DNA of 64,000 nt from Clarireedia homoeocarpa (taxonomy: Eukaryota > Ascomycota > Leotiomycetes > Helotiales > Rutstroemiaceae): positions 332,542-396,541 of the forward strand of contig LNKV01000018.1 in assembly GCA_001465935.1 (NCBI GenBank). Direction: 5' to 3'. This document shows positions 9,710-21,293 of the stretch, piece after piece. The first letter of the stretch is position 1, and every line of letters starts with the position of its first letter. Both the position numbers and the translations under genes were made by a program. Under the pieces are notes generated by a model. It saw nothing but the letters and a program-made list of their open reading frames with translations, was not told the DNA's origin and did not search any database.

Positions 9710-12700
9710 ATGTTGGCATCAAGACAGGTTCTCGCTGCCGCTCAGCGGCGAGCAATCGCTGGCATGGGCATTCGAAGAATGGCTACTGTTGGCGATGCCC
9801 CGCTCGATAGGCAGGTGAGGCAAAATATCCACGAGAAGGGTAACTTCATCAACTACAAGAAGATGTCCGAGAACCTCTCGATCGTTCGCAGCCGATTAAA
9901 CCGCCCTTTGACATTCGCTGAGAAGATTCTCTACTCGCATTTGGATGATCCTCACGGACAAGAAATCGAACGTGGTGTCTCATACCTCAAGCTCCGACCT
10001 GACCGAGTTGCTTGTCAAGATGCCACGGCCCAAATGGCCATCTTACAATTCATGTCCGCAGGCATGCCTTCAGTCGCAAACCCAACCACTGTACACTGTG
10101 ATCATTTGATTGAGGCACAAGTCGGAGGTGCTAAGGATCTTTCCCGAGCTATCGATATCAACAAGGAGGTTTACGATTTCCTATCTACATCTTGCGCAAA
10201 ATACAACATTGGTTTCTGGAAGCCTGGATCTGGTATCATTCATCAAATTCTCCTCGAGAACTATGCTTTCCCAGGTGGTTTACTGATTGGTACTGACTCG
10301 CATACACCAAACGCTGGTGGTCTTGGAATGTGTGCTATCGGTGTTGGTGGAGCCGATGCTGTCGATGTTATGGCCAACCTTCCTTGGGAGTTGAAGGCAC
10401 CAAAGGTTATCGGTGTTAAGCTTACCGGTGAACTCTCGGGATGGACCGCGCCAAAAGGTAATGTCCCGGAACTAGTGGTACTTTTGTAGCAGGCTATGTA
10501 CTGACTCTAGCTTAGACATTATCCTTAAGGTTGCCGGAATTTTGACTGTCAAGGGAGGAACCGGTGCTATCGTGGAATACCATGGTCCTGGAACAGAGAG
10601 TCTATCCAGTACTGGCATGGCCACCGTGTGTAACATGGTAATGTTTTCCGCTCGGATCAAACTCGCAGTTTTGTACTAACATATTTCTCTAGGGAGCTGA
10701 AATTGGTGCTACAACATCTCTCTTCCCCTTCAATGACCGCATGTATGACTACCTGGCTGCTACCAAGCGTTCTGATATCGGAGACTTTGCTCGTGTCTAC
10801 GCCAAGGAGCTCAGAGAAGATGAAGGTGCGGAATACGACCAATTGATCGAAATCAACTTGTCTGAATTGGAGCCACACATCAACGGACCCTTCACCCCGG
10901 ATCTTGCTACGCCCATCTCCAAGTTCAGTGAGGCCGTCAAGGCTAATAACTGGCCCGAGGAGTTGAAGGTTGGCTTGATCGGTTCTTGCACCAATTCTTC
11001 TTACGAGGACATGTCTCGTGCTGCCTCTATCGCCGAGGATGCTATGGCACATGGTATCAAGTCAAAGTCTCTTTTCACTGTCACCCCAGGTTCCGAACAA
11101 ATTAGAGCCACTATTGAACGTGATGGACAATTGAAGACCTTCGAGGAATTCGGAGGAATGGTTCTTGCAAACGCTTGTGGTATGTATCTTCCCGTTTTCT
11201 ATATCCGATGTTAGTCATTCGCAGGGAAATCATCCGTGCAAATCAGAGTCAGGCCCTGGCTCCAAGAAGTCTTGGATCAAAATCCGCTATTTGATTGTAC
11301 AACCGTTTGCGAGACAATTTCAAATTGTAGACGTTGGCTGTCCGATAGAACTTCTGACAGTAGCTGAGTTGTTGGCACTGGTGTACAAATAACTTTGGCA
11401 CAATGAGCTCCCTACTGAGCCTCATTGCACTAGCGACTTTCGAACATTCAAACTCGCAATGCTTGCTGGAATCGTTGGATGTTTTTCCTTTGTGATGAGA
11501 AGCATCGAGCACTCGTTTGTTTACCTTGCTAATTATTCGCTTATCGTACAACGATTACTAATACTTCTCTTCAATTTTTAGGTCGTACGTAGCCAATCTC
11601 TCCGCCTCCCTTTTCCCTTCCACCCCCCTTCCCCTCTTCATCACATGCTAACTATTTTTGACAAAAAGCTTGCATTGGCCAGTGGGCGCGTTCAGATGTG
11701 AAGAAAGGCGAGAAAAACTCGATCCTGTCATCTTACAATCGAAATTTCACCGGACGCAATGATGCTAACCCTGCCACCCACTCATTCGTTACATCACCGG
11801 ACTTGGTTGTTGCATTGTCCATTGCAGGCAACCTTCACTTCAACCCTCTTACCGATAAGTTGAAGGACAAGGATGGAAACGAATTCATGTTGAAACCACC
11901 AACTGGAGCTGGATTGCCATCAAGAGGATATGATCCTGGACAAGACACCTACCAACCCCCTCCAGAGGATCGTGCTTCTGTCAATGTTGCAGTCTCACCA
12001 ACCAGTGATCGTCTCCAGCTTCTTGAGCCTTTCCAACCATGGGATGGAAAGGATGCTTTAGACCTACCTATCTTGATCAAAGCACAAGGAAAAACCACCA
12101 CCGACCACATCTCTATGGCTGGTCCATGGTTGAAGTACCGCGGTCACTTGGACAACATCTCTAACAACATGTTGATTGGTGCTATCAACTCTGCCAACGG
12201 CGAGGCCAACAAGGTCAAGAACTTCACCACTGGTGAGTGGGATGCTGTTCCTGCAACCGCTAGGGACTACAAGAAGAAGGGTATCAAGTGGGGTAAGTCA
12301 TTCTCCCCTCTTAAATACGCAATAATTGCTAACACTCGGAACAAGTCGTTATTGGAGACTGGAACTACGGAGAAGGTTCTTCTAGAGAACACGCTGCTCT
12401 GGAACCTAGACATCTTGGAGGTCTTGCTATCATCACCAGATCATTTGCTCGCATTCACGAAACCAACTTGAAAAAGCAAGGCATGCTTCCTCTCACTTTC
12501 ATCAACCCAGAGGATTATGACAAGATTCAACCAGATGACAAGGTAAGATTTTAATTACTACGTTTATGTACTAGCTCTAATTTGTTCTCCGTAGGTCGAC
12601 GTCATGTGCACTGAACTTGAAGTTGGAAAACCAATCACGCTCAGAGTTCACCCCAAGAACGGCGAAGCCTTCGACATCAAGCTTGCTCACACCTTCAACG

Positions 12701-12771
12701 CTCCTCAAATAGAATGGTTCAAGGCGGGGTCTGCGCTTAATAAAATGGCCTCTCAAGAAAATTCCAAATGA
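9710..12771 (+). CDS. ACO1: aconitate hydratase, mitochondrial (aconitase)
   Basis: Seven exons encode 785 residues: 9710-10457, 10516-10637, 10693-11179, 11582-11584, 11669-12292, 12346-12542 and 12595-12771. Aconitase interconverts citrate and isocitrate in the TCA cycle with a [4Fe-4S] cluster. The N-terminus is a mitochondrial presequence (MLASRQVLAAAQRRAIAGMG). Motifs include LIGTDSHTPNAGGLGMCAIG, GSCTNSSYEDM and NACGPCIGQW, which carries two cluster cysteines, then SRGYDPG and WNYGEGSSREHAALEPRHLG. Exon 4 is only 3 nt (GTC). Joining the flanking exons without it would give Cys-Ala-Cys; with it the motif is Cys-Gly-Pro-Cys. The intron before it is 402 nt, far longer than the others, and has a TACTAAT-like branch site near 11555-11562. 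Confidence 0.96.
11582..11584 (+). other. 3-nt micro-exon of the aconitase gene
   Basis: GTC lies between a strong acceptor (pyrimidine tract then TTTTTAG) and a donor GTACGT. The downstream intron has its own branch-like GCTAAC at 11647-11652 and acceptor AAAAAG. The codons become TG-T G|GT C|CT TGC, restoring Gly-Pro between the two cysteines of the invariant CGPCIGQW motif. It was found by protein logic and has not been tested against RNA. Confidence 0.85.
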
Positions 12772-13073
12772 AATGATATCATGCGGCGGGTTTGAGGATC
12801 TGGCGAGAATTCCGACTGAATTGATATCATGGGTGTGGATGAATGGTGTTGAAAGGATTGTTGGCCTACTACTGTATTTTGTTCCTCATGACAGTGGGCC
12901 TTGTTAGTTAATACTTTTTCCGTTTACAGTCGTACATTAAGCGCCTTTTCTTATGTCAAAACTGTATGAATTCCCCTAGAATATGAAGATGAGTATGAAC
13001 GAAATGAGTTGAACTCTTTATGTGCACGTGACTAATAACATATCCTGATTTTGGTTGATACCAACTCGGATTT

Positions 13074-13280
13074 CTGATTGTTCAAGTGCAATCTGGACAT
13101 TTGAAAACTTGTATATCTGATTGTCCAAGTGAAATCTGGACATTAAGAATTTATATTTCTGATTGTCCAAATGAAATCTGGACATTGAGGATTTATATTT
13201 CTGATTGTCCAAGTGAAATCTGGACATTGAGAGTTTATATTTCTGATTGTCTAAGTGAAATCTGGACATTAAAAATTAAG
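13074..13280. repeat. 42-bp tandem repeat, about five copies
   Basis: The unit begins CTGATTGTCCAAGTGAAATC and continues TGGACATT plus an AT-rich spacer. Copies differ at a few bases each, and the first copy is the most diverged. Each unit contains an inverted pair (TGTCCA and TGGACA separated by about nine bases), so each could form a small hairpin. Because 42 is divisible by three, both strands show open frames across it. It starts about 300 bp after the aconitase stop codon. Confidence 0.85.
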
Positions 13281-13515
13281 ACTTCAATCTAGAGACCCCA
13301 AAGAAATTGGCACGTCCTCCCGAACTATCAGACGGAAGCTTCTACACCTCAGATTTTAGAGATTTCCACAGCAGCGCTCTCTACTGTTGCTTGCTTTCCT
13401 TTCCCTTTTGCTGAATCCATCCTCTTGTTCTTTCTTTTGGACGGTCTGAGATTAACACGAGTTGTGAGTTTCCTTAATTGTTTTGAGGCTTCCGGGCTGA
13501 TTTGGCAAGTTTCCA

Positions 13516-14093
13516 GAACATTGCGCGAACTTCACAATTGATCATCGGGGATCCCCAACAAGGAGAAGACAGAATCTGCATTCAATCACCCCAGTTCGAG
13601 CTCGCTAAGGACCAAGGACTCATTCTACAACCATCTAAACATGAATCTGAGGATGGGAAGCCAAGGAGAGTTGCGGTTAACATGAATTTCTACACTCCAT
13701 CATCATCAGACAGTTCACCACAAGATTCAGAAAGTGATAGTGTCACTGACTCTGATTCGGAAAACTAGAAGGTCAGTCGCCTACAGACGTTAAAGGGCAG
13801 CGGACTCGACCTGATGAAGTCGTTAAAAGCATCGAGGGGGCGAATAGTTGGGGCAATTACAGGGCACCGAGTGTTGCAGAAGAGGAAGACGAGAGGGAGA
13901 GTCGAGACGGCAAAGGGAGCGAGGGGAATTGTAAAGATACTTTATTCTATCGCCTCCTTCGTAGCACTTATTCGTCGGAGCCCCCTCTATTTATACCGGC
14001 GGCCCTCCAAACACCTGAACTATCCTTGCGAGCAGAGCTAAATAGGATCTACCTAGGCACAGAGAACCACGTTCGGACGTCGCCTGACAGCTA
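13516..14093 (+). pseudogene. degraded gene remnant, acidic Ser-rich protein of unknown family
   Basis: Two open frames follow each other. The first (about 13517-13768) ends in a Ser/Asp-rich tail and a TAG at 13766-13768. A one-base shift then continues into a second frame of about 110 codons (ending TAG near 14091) with polar, natural-looking composition, including DEVVKSIEGANSWGNY and LFYRLLRSTYSSEPPLF. A possible intron (GTGAGT near 13463 to TTTCCAG at 13516) precedes the first frame. No good start codon is visible. I do not recognise the protein. It could also be a real gene with an unusual splice. Confidence 0.3.
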
Positions 14094-14683
14094 GAGTAGA
14101 GATCTCAAAAGTATATATTTTGGTCGAATATTGAAGTTTAGGAGTTGGTCGGATAGGTAGTACACCCACTACTGGTGGAAGAGTGCTATTATACGTCTAA
14201 ATTTGATGAGACGAGAAGCATCAACACCTATTCACTAATCACTAATCACTAATTTACTATAGTTACACCACCTTAATTACAGTGTTTCCTATCAAAGCCA
14301 GAATAGTACGATTCTCTTAATGAAAGGTCCTTGTAATCTATAATCCCTCTTGAAGATCCAAATGTCTTCGTACTTGTGAAGTTGTTTGAACGTTGATATC
14401 ATTTGAGGAATTCTACAGTATAAATGTGGCAGATCCGCCTTACTTTTCTTGGCTGAAGATGTGTACTTTACACCAGCTTTGCAGTAGCGAAAAAAAGTGC
14501 CGGACATAGAACCTAGGAATTCTGATCTCTCAACAATCAACACCTTGCGCATCCTCCAAAAAATACAACGATGCTGCAGGCAACTGCTCAAAAGTTGCAT
14601 TAGTGGTCACGAACGTTACATGCCCAGGCTCCTCTCAGCAAGAACCTGAAATCCTTAACCGTTGAAGCCTGCCATCGTCTACG
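14094..14683. other. intergenic, upstream of the rhomboid gene
   Basis: No gene is supported. A minus-strand open frame at 14292-14600 has no recognisable motif. The short repeat CACTAATCACTAATCACTAAT lies at about 14233-14252. Confidence 0.4.
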
Positions 14684-15720
14684 ATGCCGGTGGTTACTCT
14701 ACCTCAATTCGGCGCAACCCGACTGCGATCTTACATACTCCGTCTGCCACTATTCACAAGATGCATCATTGGTGTTATGGTATTGCTCTGGATTGTTAGC
14801 ATACAGAAAGTTTGGGATGTGCAGCAATGGGGAGCTTTGTATCCGAATGAGATTGGGCTGAGCACAAGTAAATAAATCATCTCGAATTCAAATGCTTAGG
14901 ACTCTATGGCTAATATCTTACTCTTACCTATAGTGTATCGCACAAATACTTTCCCGCTGATACATACAGGATTTATCCATATGATAATGAACGTCATTGC
15001 AGTGACGCCGTTACTGGAGAGATTCGAGGCGGAACATGGGACTTTGACTTCCCTAGCTTTATTCATGGGCCGTGGGTTATGAAGCTGTCATGGAGATGTG
15101 AGGAGCTTTGCTAATGGTATCATAGCTCTCTCGACAATTCCGGCACTGTTGTACACATTCATCGAGCGAGGGATTTTCCATTTGAACACAGGCGTTCTTG
15201 GAGCTAGGTATGGAAGCTACATTACGAAAGCAATTTAGCAGCCATGCTAACAGAGAATATAGCATTTGGGTGTTCACATTGTTGGCTATGGAAGCCATGA
15301 AGACATACAAGACGAATCCAAATTTCACCATCGGCACGGTCCAAATCCCTACGTGGACGAGTCCACTGATCCTTGTTTTTTTTATCTCATTTCTGGTGCC
15401 TCATACAAGTTTCCTAGGCCATGTTTGCGGGCTGGCTTTCGGTTATGGATGTAGGTATCCATCCAGTTCCAGCCTATGGTATATAGCTAATAGTCGTAGG
15501 GGGATTGGGCTATCTCAGATTCCTTGCACCACCGGAGAAGATCCTTAGATGGATAGAAGGAAAGATGAATCTCCTTGGCCGATTACCACATTACGTATCA
15601 GTCGACCAAAAGACCTACGGACGTTATGGAGTCCTGCCTACAAGCAACAACCCTATCATTCCCGCAGACACGAATATTGCGCTCGGATTTGCACCCAGTG
15701 CACAGCGATTGGGGCCCTGA
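14684..15720 (+). CDS. RBD2: rhomboid protein Rbd2 (intramembrane serine protease)
   Basis: Five exons (14684-14867, 14934-15071, 15126-15207, 15263-15450, 15500-15720) give 270 residues. The order of motifs fits the fungal Rbd2 family: N-terminal helix, FPLIHTGFIHMIMNV (conserved His and Asn of the rhomboid fold), NTGVLGASIWVF with the catalytic Ser in G-x-S, and TSFLGHVCGLAFGYGWGLGY with the catalytic His. After the last helix comes the cytosolic tail with the family hallmark PHYVSVDQKTYGRYGVLP. In other fungi Rbd2 acts in the Golgi and cleaves the sterol-response factor SREBP. Intron 3 splits the catalytic Ser codon (AG|C). Confidence 0.92.
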
Positions 15721-16003
15721 TGAAAGAAGTATAATTTAGTTTTCAGTGGTATATAATGTATTTAACCTGTTTGGCATCGAATTGTGCATTATTAGAGCCA
15801 TGGGATGTTGCTTCAAATTACTAAGAACAGACTTTGGAAGTACCCTGCAACACATTGAATAAGTTCCAACAGTTGTCGCGTTGGTTTTCCCACCTCAATA
15901 ATTTTAGGCAGAAAGAAATCACAGTCGATGAAGCATCACACAACCTCGATCTGCTATACAAATAAACATATATCTGATATCAAAGACCCAGCTGGGCGAA
16001 CAA

Positions 16004-16950
16004 CATGGAACAGGTCACTTTAAGCCATGCTCTTGTTACCCAAGTGGTGCTTAAGAGCAATCATATCATTATATCTCAGGCTGATGGTCACATATACATC
16101 GTCAATTTTGCCGATAAAGATCAGCCACAGATTATACAGAGTGACATGGAATATGGGCATTAGCTGCCTCAAAGACTTACATAGCCTCTGGGGATGTCAC
16201 TGGCCGCCTTCAAATATGGGATATCATCACAGGGTATAACCTTACCTCACTGTCACCTGAAATATAGAAACTTATAATATTATAGGGTACGCAAAACTAC
16301 CTTCGAGGACCACACTGCAGCTATTCGAGCAGTACATCTGCTAGATGATGACTCACTCCACTGTTATCACGTCCTCGAAAGATAATACACTTCGACAATG
16401 AGATCTTAGTACAGGTCGTTGCATCCGTGTCTTTGCAGGCCATGAGAAAGATGTGCGTTGTTCGGCTGTTCATAGCGACAGCAAACCCCTCATTTCGGGC
16501 TCTCTTGACACCACAGCTCGTGTATGGTCTGTTGAAGACGGACAATGTCTTGCAGTGCTTAAAGGTCACTCCGGACCAGCCCATTCAGTGGTTTTTGATG
16601 GGAGTTTTCTGGCTACTGATGCTACGATCCGTGTCTGGGACTTGGTATCAGGGTACAACTTCGAAGTCTTCCTCTTTGTCTTTTAAATTGTACTTTTACT
16701 AGGATATGACATGATGGTGCATGTACACATATTCTTGAATCGCATACCCAGTTTGTAGGGATTCTGATTTGGCATGGAGAACGACTTGTAGCAGCGAGCG
16801 CAGACGGTTGTGTATGTATTTGGTCTGTACGGGACGTCACTTTGCTGCATAAGATCTCTGCTCATAGTGGTGGGATTGTCTCGGTACTTGCTTTGAATGG
16901 CCGCGTTGTTGTGAGCGGAAATAATGATGTGAAGGTTGGGGATTGGTGAA
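16004..16950 (+). pseudogene. WD40-repeat protein pseudogene (F-box/WD type)
   Basis: At least four WD-like blades can be read, in different frames: ALAASKTYIASGDVTGRLQI then WDIITG, GHEKDVRCSAVHSDSKPLIS then GSLDTTARVW, KGHSGPAHSVVF, and LVAASADGCVCIWSVRDV. Between them are a frameshift near 16150, another frame change near 16350, an in-frame TGA where the Trp of an LRQW-D motif is expected (16396-16398), and a truncated blade near 16615. The order and sequence resemble fungal F-box/WD40 substrate receptors (MET30/Pof1-like), but no F-box remains. This is a decayed copy; the functional parent is not in the window. Confidence 0.75.
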
Positions 16951-17436
16951 GTGTTTCTGTGAAAATGCTCTTGTCTATGCACTTGCAGTGAGCGAGAAGA
17001 AGCTGAGAGCTTGTGTGAAGGATTGAGATGGAGATGGTGTCTTGGTTGAAGTTAGAGATGTGTAGCTTAAGCCTCTTACTCCTAGTTAGAACTATATGAT
17101 ATCCCCTTGAGTGCCGAAATTCGCAATCTCACTAGAACTATGGGAAACTATCTGTAGCACTCAAAGGATAGTCCTAACCTGTAGTAAGATTACAAAAATC
17201 AATTTATGAGACTTTTAACTTTTTAGTAAAAAAGAATAATACACTCAAGGTGAATTTATATCCTTCTACTGTAGATGGATAAGCGTAAATGAAAGCGGAG
17301 CGAAATTGCGTCGCGTCAACTCATGATCTCGTGTCATCTCCGCCTTCGCCTCGCACCTCCACAAGGCTGAAATGCAACTTAAGCCTTGGACCTCCAATGC
17401 TTCAATTCGCGCTCTCCGACTGATGAGACACCTACC
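16951..17436. other. intergenic, upstream of GAA1
   Basis: No gene seen. The first part may belong to the decayed WD40 gene, and the last 150 bp should hold the GAA1 promoter. Confidence 0.4.
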
Positions 17437-19571
17437 ATGGCATTGCTATGTAAGCCAATACTGAATCCTAAAATACCATACGACTAACAAGTACTCAGCC
17501 CAGGGAACCCTCCTGCGCCATGCGCCAATCCGCAAACTACCACCTTTCCTTTCGTTCCTGTGTATAGTAATAGGCGTCGCCTGGTTACTGGTCCTCCCAT
17601 TGAACGATTATTCCCGCAAAACCTATGTCTCAGAGAACGCTCTATTGCCGGGCCAGGTCCATACCTATTTCGCCGGAAGTGACCAGAATGTATTTCGAGG
17701 ATATAAACGGGAAGTGGATATGCTGGGCAATAGCAGCAATGTTGAGTATGTGCGCTGAATGTTGCTATGTAATTGCTCAGAGAAAGAGAGAGACTGATAC
17801 TTGATTTTAGAGTGAATGACAAACTTGAGGAGTTCTTCAAAGCATCGGGACTGAAAGTTGCAAGACAAAATTACGAATATAGGTCGGCGGGGGAGGTGTA
17901 CAAGGGACAAAATGTTTATGCGATATTGCATGCACCGAGGGGTGATGCTACGGAAGCAATTGTGCTGGTGGGGGCTTGGAGGAATACAGAAGGTGATTTG
18001 AATCGTAGTGGTGTTGCGCTTGTCCTTACATTGGCGAGATACTTTCACCGTGGGTTAAAACTTCTTTGTCACTCAGTAGATACAGCTTGGATTAACATTT
18101 ATGCAGGATGGTCGCTCTGGTCTAAGGACATCATATTCCTAGTAACAGCAGACAGCAAAGCCGGCCCTCAAGCTTGGGTTGATGCATACCACGACACCCA
18201 CCAATCACCCGCCGTCGACTCATTACCCGTCAAAAGCGGTGCACTCCAAGGAGCTGTAGTTATCGACTACCCCTTCGATCACCGCTTCGAATCCCTGCAC
18301 ATAGTATACGATGGGATCAACGGCCAACTTCCCAACCTCGACCTCTTCAACACCGTTGTCTCCATCGCCAGCGGCCAAATGGGCATCGGCGTCTCCCTTC
18401 AACGCATGTGGCGACACAGCGACAGCTACCAAGATCGGCTGAAAACCATGCTTCGCGGCATGATCAACCAAGGACTGGGTCATGCATCCGGCCCTCATAG
18501 TAGTTTTATTCCGTATCATGTCGATGCCATCACGCTTCAGCCGTTTGGAGATGGCTGGCAAGATGAAATGGCCATGGGAAGAGTTATCGAAAGTACCTTT
18601 AGGAGTTTGAATAACTTGCTTGAACATCTTCATCAGAGTTTCTTCTTCTATTTACTTATGCAGGCCAACCGCTTCGTGAGTATCGGCACTTATCTTCCGA
18701 GTGCGATGTTGGTTGCTACGAATTTCACTATCATGGCTATTTTCCTCTGGATTAAAAGTGGTTGGCCGACTGCTGAGGAAGAAGCTAAAGCCAAGACACT
18801 CAGTACGGAAAGCGGCGGGGAGAAGGAGAAGGAACCGTTATTGTTGGTAGAGAATAATGGGGCTAAAGCACTTGTGCCTCAAAAAGATCTGGAGGTTCGA
18901 GAGCGGAAACTGTTTTTACCGTTGGCTATTGTGGCTGGATGTCATTTCCTTGGTCTTATCCCGCTTTATATCTTTAACCATACATCTCAAGCTGTAAGTA
19001 TTCTCCCTTTCCTTCCTTCCCCGCCCCTCATCTCTTTCTCCCCAGCCAAGACCCAAAATACAAAACCCACCCCAAACTAACACCCACACAGCTCCTCCCC
19101 CCAACATTCCTCCTCTTCACCCTCCTCCAACTGCTTCTCCCCCCTCTCCTCTCCACCCTCATCCACTCCCATCACCCCCCTTCCCTCCCACAACTCCACC
19201 TCACGCAATCCGTCTCCCTCCTCCTCCTCGGCATGTACCTCTCCACGCTCGCCACCCTGAACTTCTCCCTCGCCTTCCTCATCGGCCTGTTCTCCGTCCC
19301 ACTAACCTACATCCGTCCACTCGGCCACCGCGTTTACACCTCCACCATCCTGAGTTTGCTCCTGCAAACCGTAGCGCCGAGTACGGTTTTGCTTGCGGGC
19401 GCCACGTGGTGGGGAGTGGGTGTCGGCGAGGTGCTGAAGGAGGCCGCTTTCGGCTGGGATGTTTGGGGGATGAGTACCCAGGTGGTGGTTTGGTGTGTTT
19501 GGTGGCCGGCGTGGGTTGTGGGGGGTGTGCTTTTGTTGGGGAGGCCGGGGGTCGAGGGGGGGAAGAGGTAG
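17437..19571 (+). CDS. GAA1: GPI transamidase subunit GAA1
   Basis: Five exons (17437-17449, 17499-17745, 17811-18049, 18107-18993, 19092-19571) give 621 residues. GAA1 is an ER membrane subunit of the complex that attaches GPI anchors to proteins. After an N-terminal membrane helix (FLSFLCIVIGVAWLLVLPL) comes the luminal peptidase-like domain, with YVSENALLPGQVHTYF, APRGDATEAIVLVGAWR, RWSLWSKDIIFLVTAD and GVSLQRMWR. A C-terminal multi-helix block follows. The first exon codes only MALL plus one base. The 57-nt intron at 18050-18106 has no stop and is a multiple of three, so unspliced RNA stays in frame; splicing is supported because it gives the conserved FHRWSLWSK. Confidence 0.93.
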
Positions 19572-20049
19572 GATTGAGGTGGGGTAGAGGGGTAGAGGGG
19601 TAGAGGGGTTCGGAGGCTTGGTGGTGGTGGGATGTAGATACGGTTGCGATGATTTGTGGTCTTTTAGAATATGGCGAATTAACCTAGATATACTTATTTG
19701 TCGTGTCATACGGGTCTACGTGCTTAGAAATCGCGTGGGAAGTTGAATAGACGTTTAGTGCTAGATGTGGACATCAAATGGGAGTAGGTGCGGCACAGTT
19801 CATGCCGTTATGACTGAGAATTGGCAGAGAGTTATAGATGCATAGCCATTCATATGATTTCATTCCCCATCATCATTGATCGCGAATGCGACGTCTTTGC
19901 TCCACTCATTTCATCTCTTATCCTGCCATGCATTGTGATGCAATGCCAGGACTAAGGTGTCTATTTTTACAATCCGAGGTAATGCGAACTCCCCAAGGCG
20001 TCTTTCTGTGACTTTCTTCCTTTCTTCTAATCATTCACCCTACCGTCAA
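19572..20049. other. convergent intergenic region GAA1/RPN9
   Basis: This is the 3' side of both neighbours. The first part contains a short GGGGTAGA repeat (about 19582-19607). Nothing else is recognised. Confidence 0.5.
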
Positions 20050-21293
20050 TCATGCAGCCCAAACATCCTGCCCCTTCGACTCAATCCAGTTACCCAGCGA
20101 ATTCACGCTCGAGTCCCATTCCTGTAATCGTGTGCGCATGTTGTCGATCTGTGTCATGTCCAATACCTTAGGTTGTACCCAGTTGATCCGCGCAATCTCA
20201 TCTACCTGATCGATTGTTCCTCGCAATAAACCTAAGCTCAATGCCTTCATAATCAAATGTTCAATTTCATCGGGTCGGACTTTGGTTTCTTCGGAGATGG
20301 TACGGAAGGTCATGGTGCGGTCGTGAGGTGGTCGGCGGAAAACGGTTTCGGTGAGAGCAGCGAGGTAGATCTTTTGTTTGAGGCCGTCGCGGTGTTGGGA
20401 GAGGAGTGGGTTGGAGGCGATGTGGCCGGCGAGAACATCATACGCTCCGAGGTCGCCGCGGTTAAAGGCGAAGAGAAGATCTCGAAGCCAGGCATCATCT
20501 TTTACGAGGGAATCGAGGATTGGGTGCAGAAGAAGTTCGCCAAAGTTGTAGATTGTGTCAGAGACAAGGGCGGCAATACTGAGGTCGTAGGCACGGCTCC
20601 TGCGCTCGGATGGGGTGAGGTCTTTAAGATCAATACATGCGAGGTATAGTAAGGCGTTTTTGTAATATGAGGCGAACTCGAGTTTAGACTAAAGACATTA
20701 TCAGTAACTGCTTTGTTTGAGGTTTCTGGTATACAAACCTGGTAGTATTCTGCGTTGACTCTGTAGAAAGCCGCATGTACGATTGTCTCCACCGAATCAA
20801 ACCTATCTAGTATCTTCTCTGACTTATCTAGATCTTTCCTGGCTCCATCCAAATCTTGCAGTTCTAGCTTAACTGTGGCGACAGCTACGGTTGCGTAGAC
20901 GTAAGCATCTTGGGAATTAGGGTTGTTGACTTTGTTTGCGACTGCTTCCAGGAATGACAAGCGCTCGTTGCTATCTGGTGCTTGTTAGTTAGCTCCCAAA
21001 TATATGCAGCTTATTTATGTCTTACCTCTACATTGTGAGGCAGCACTCAAAGCAAGAGTTACAAGCTTGAGCTGGTTGATCTTGTCGGCGAATGTAAGGA
21101 TGAAAGTCTTGTAGAAAGGTAATCGTTGGGGGGCGCTTTCTTTGTGATTGAAGAACTCGATGAGAGTATCTGTCAACTGATGCCACAGCTTCCTCTCCCA
21201 TAGGTCTTCGAAGGATATGAAGAGATGCTGAAGGTCCGCCGGCGCAGCATCACGTTGTTCGGCGAGAAAGTCGGGAATTGTGTCGACATTCAT
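20050..21293 (-). CDS. RPN9: 26S proteasome lid subunit RPN9 (PSMD13)
   Basis: Three exons (21293-21026, 20974-20739, 20688-20050) encode 380 residues, close to the yeast protein. The N-terminal helical repeats include FISFEDLWERKLWHQLTDTL and VNAEYYQSKLEFASYYKNAL. The C-terminal PCI domain contains RTISEETKVRPDEIEHLIMK and ALSLGLLRGTIDQVD, the winged-helix part. RPN9 is a scaffold of the lid of the 19S regulatory particle. A second 19S subunit, RPT3, lies 30 kb away. The gene is divergent from the complex I gene, with 342 bp between start codons. Confidence 0.94.

Noticed and set aside
11165..11551. Open frames inside the long aconitase intron as a nested gene
   Set aside because: Neither strand shows a motif, and the sequence between 11180 and 11581 behaves as an intron with a clear branch site and acceptor.
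13074..13280. CRISPR-like array
   Set aside because: Repeat units are contiguous without unique spacers and the DNA is from a eukaryote.
13018..13292. Open frames on both strands in the 42-bp repeat, giving repeated peptides
   Set aside because: The unit length is a multiple of three, so frames stay open by periodicity. No start context, introns or homology support translation.
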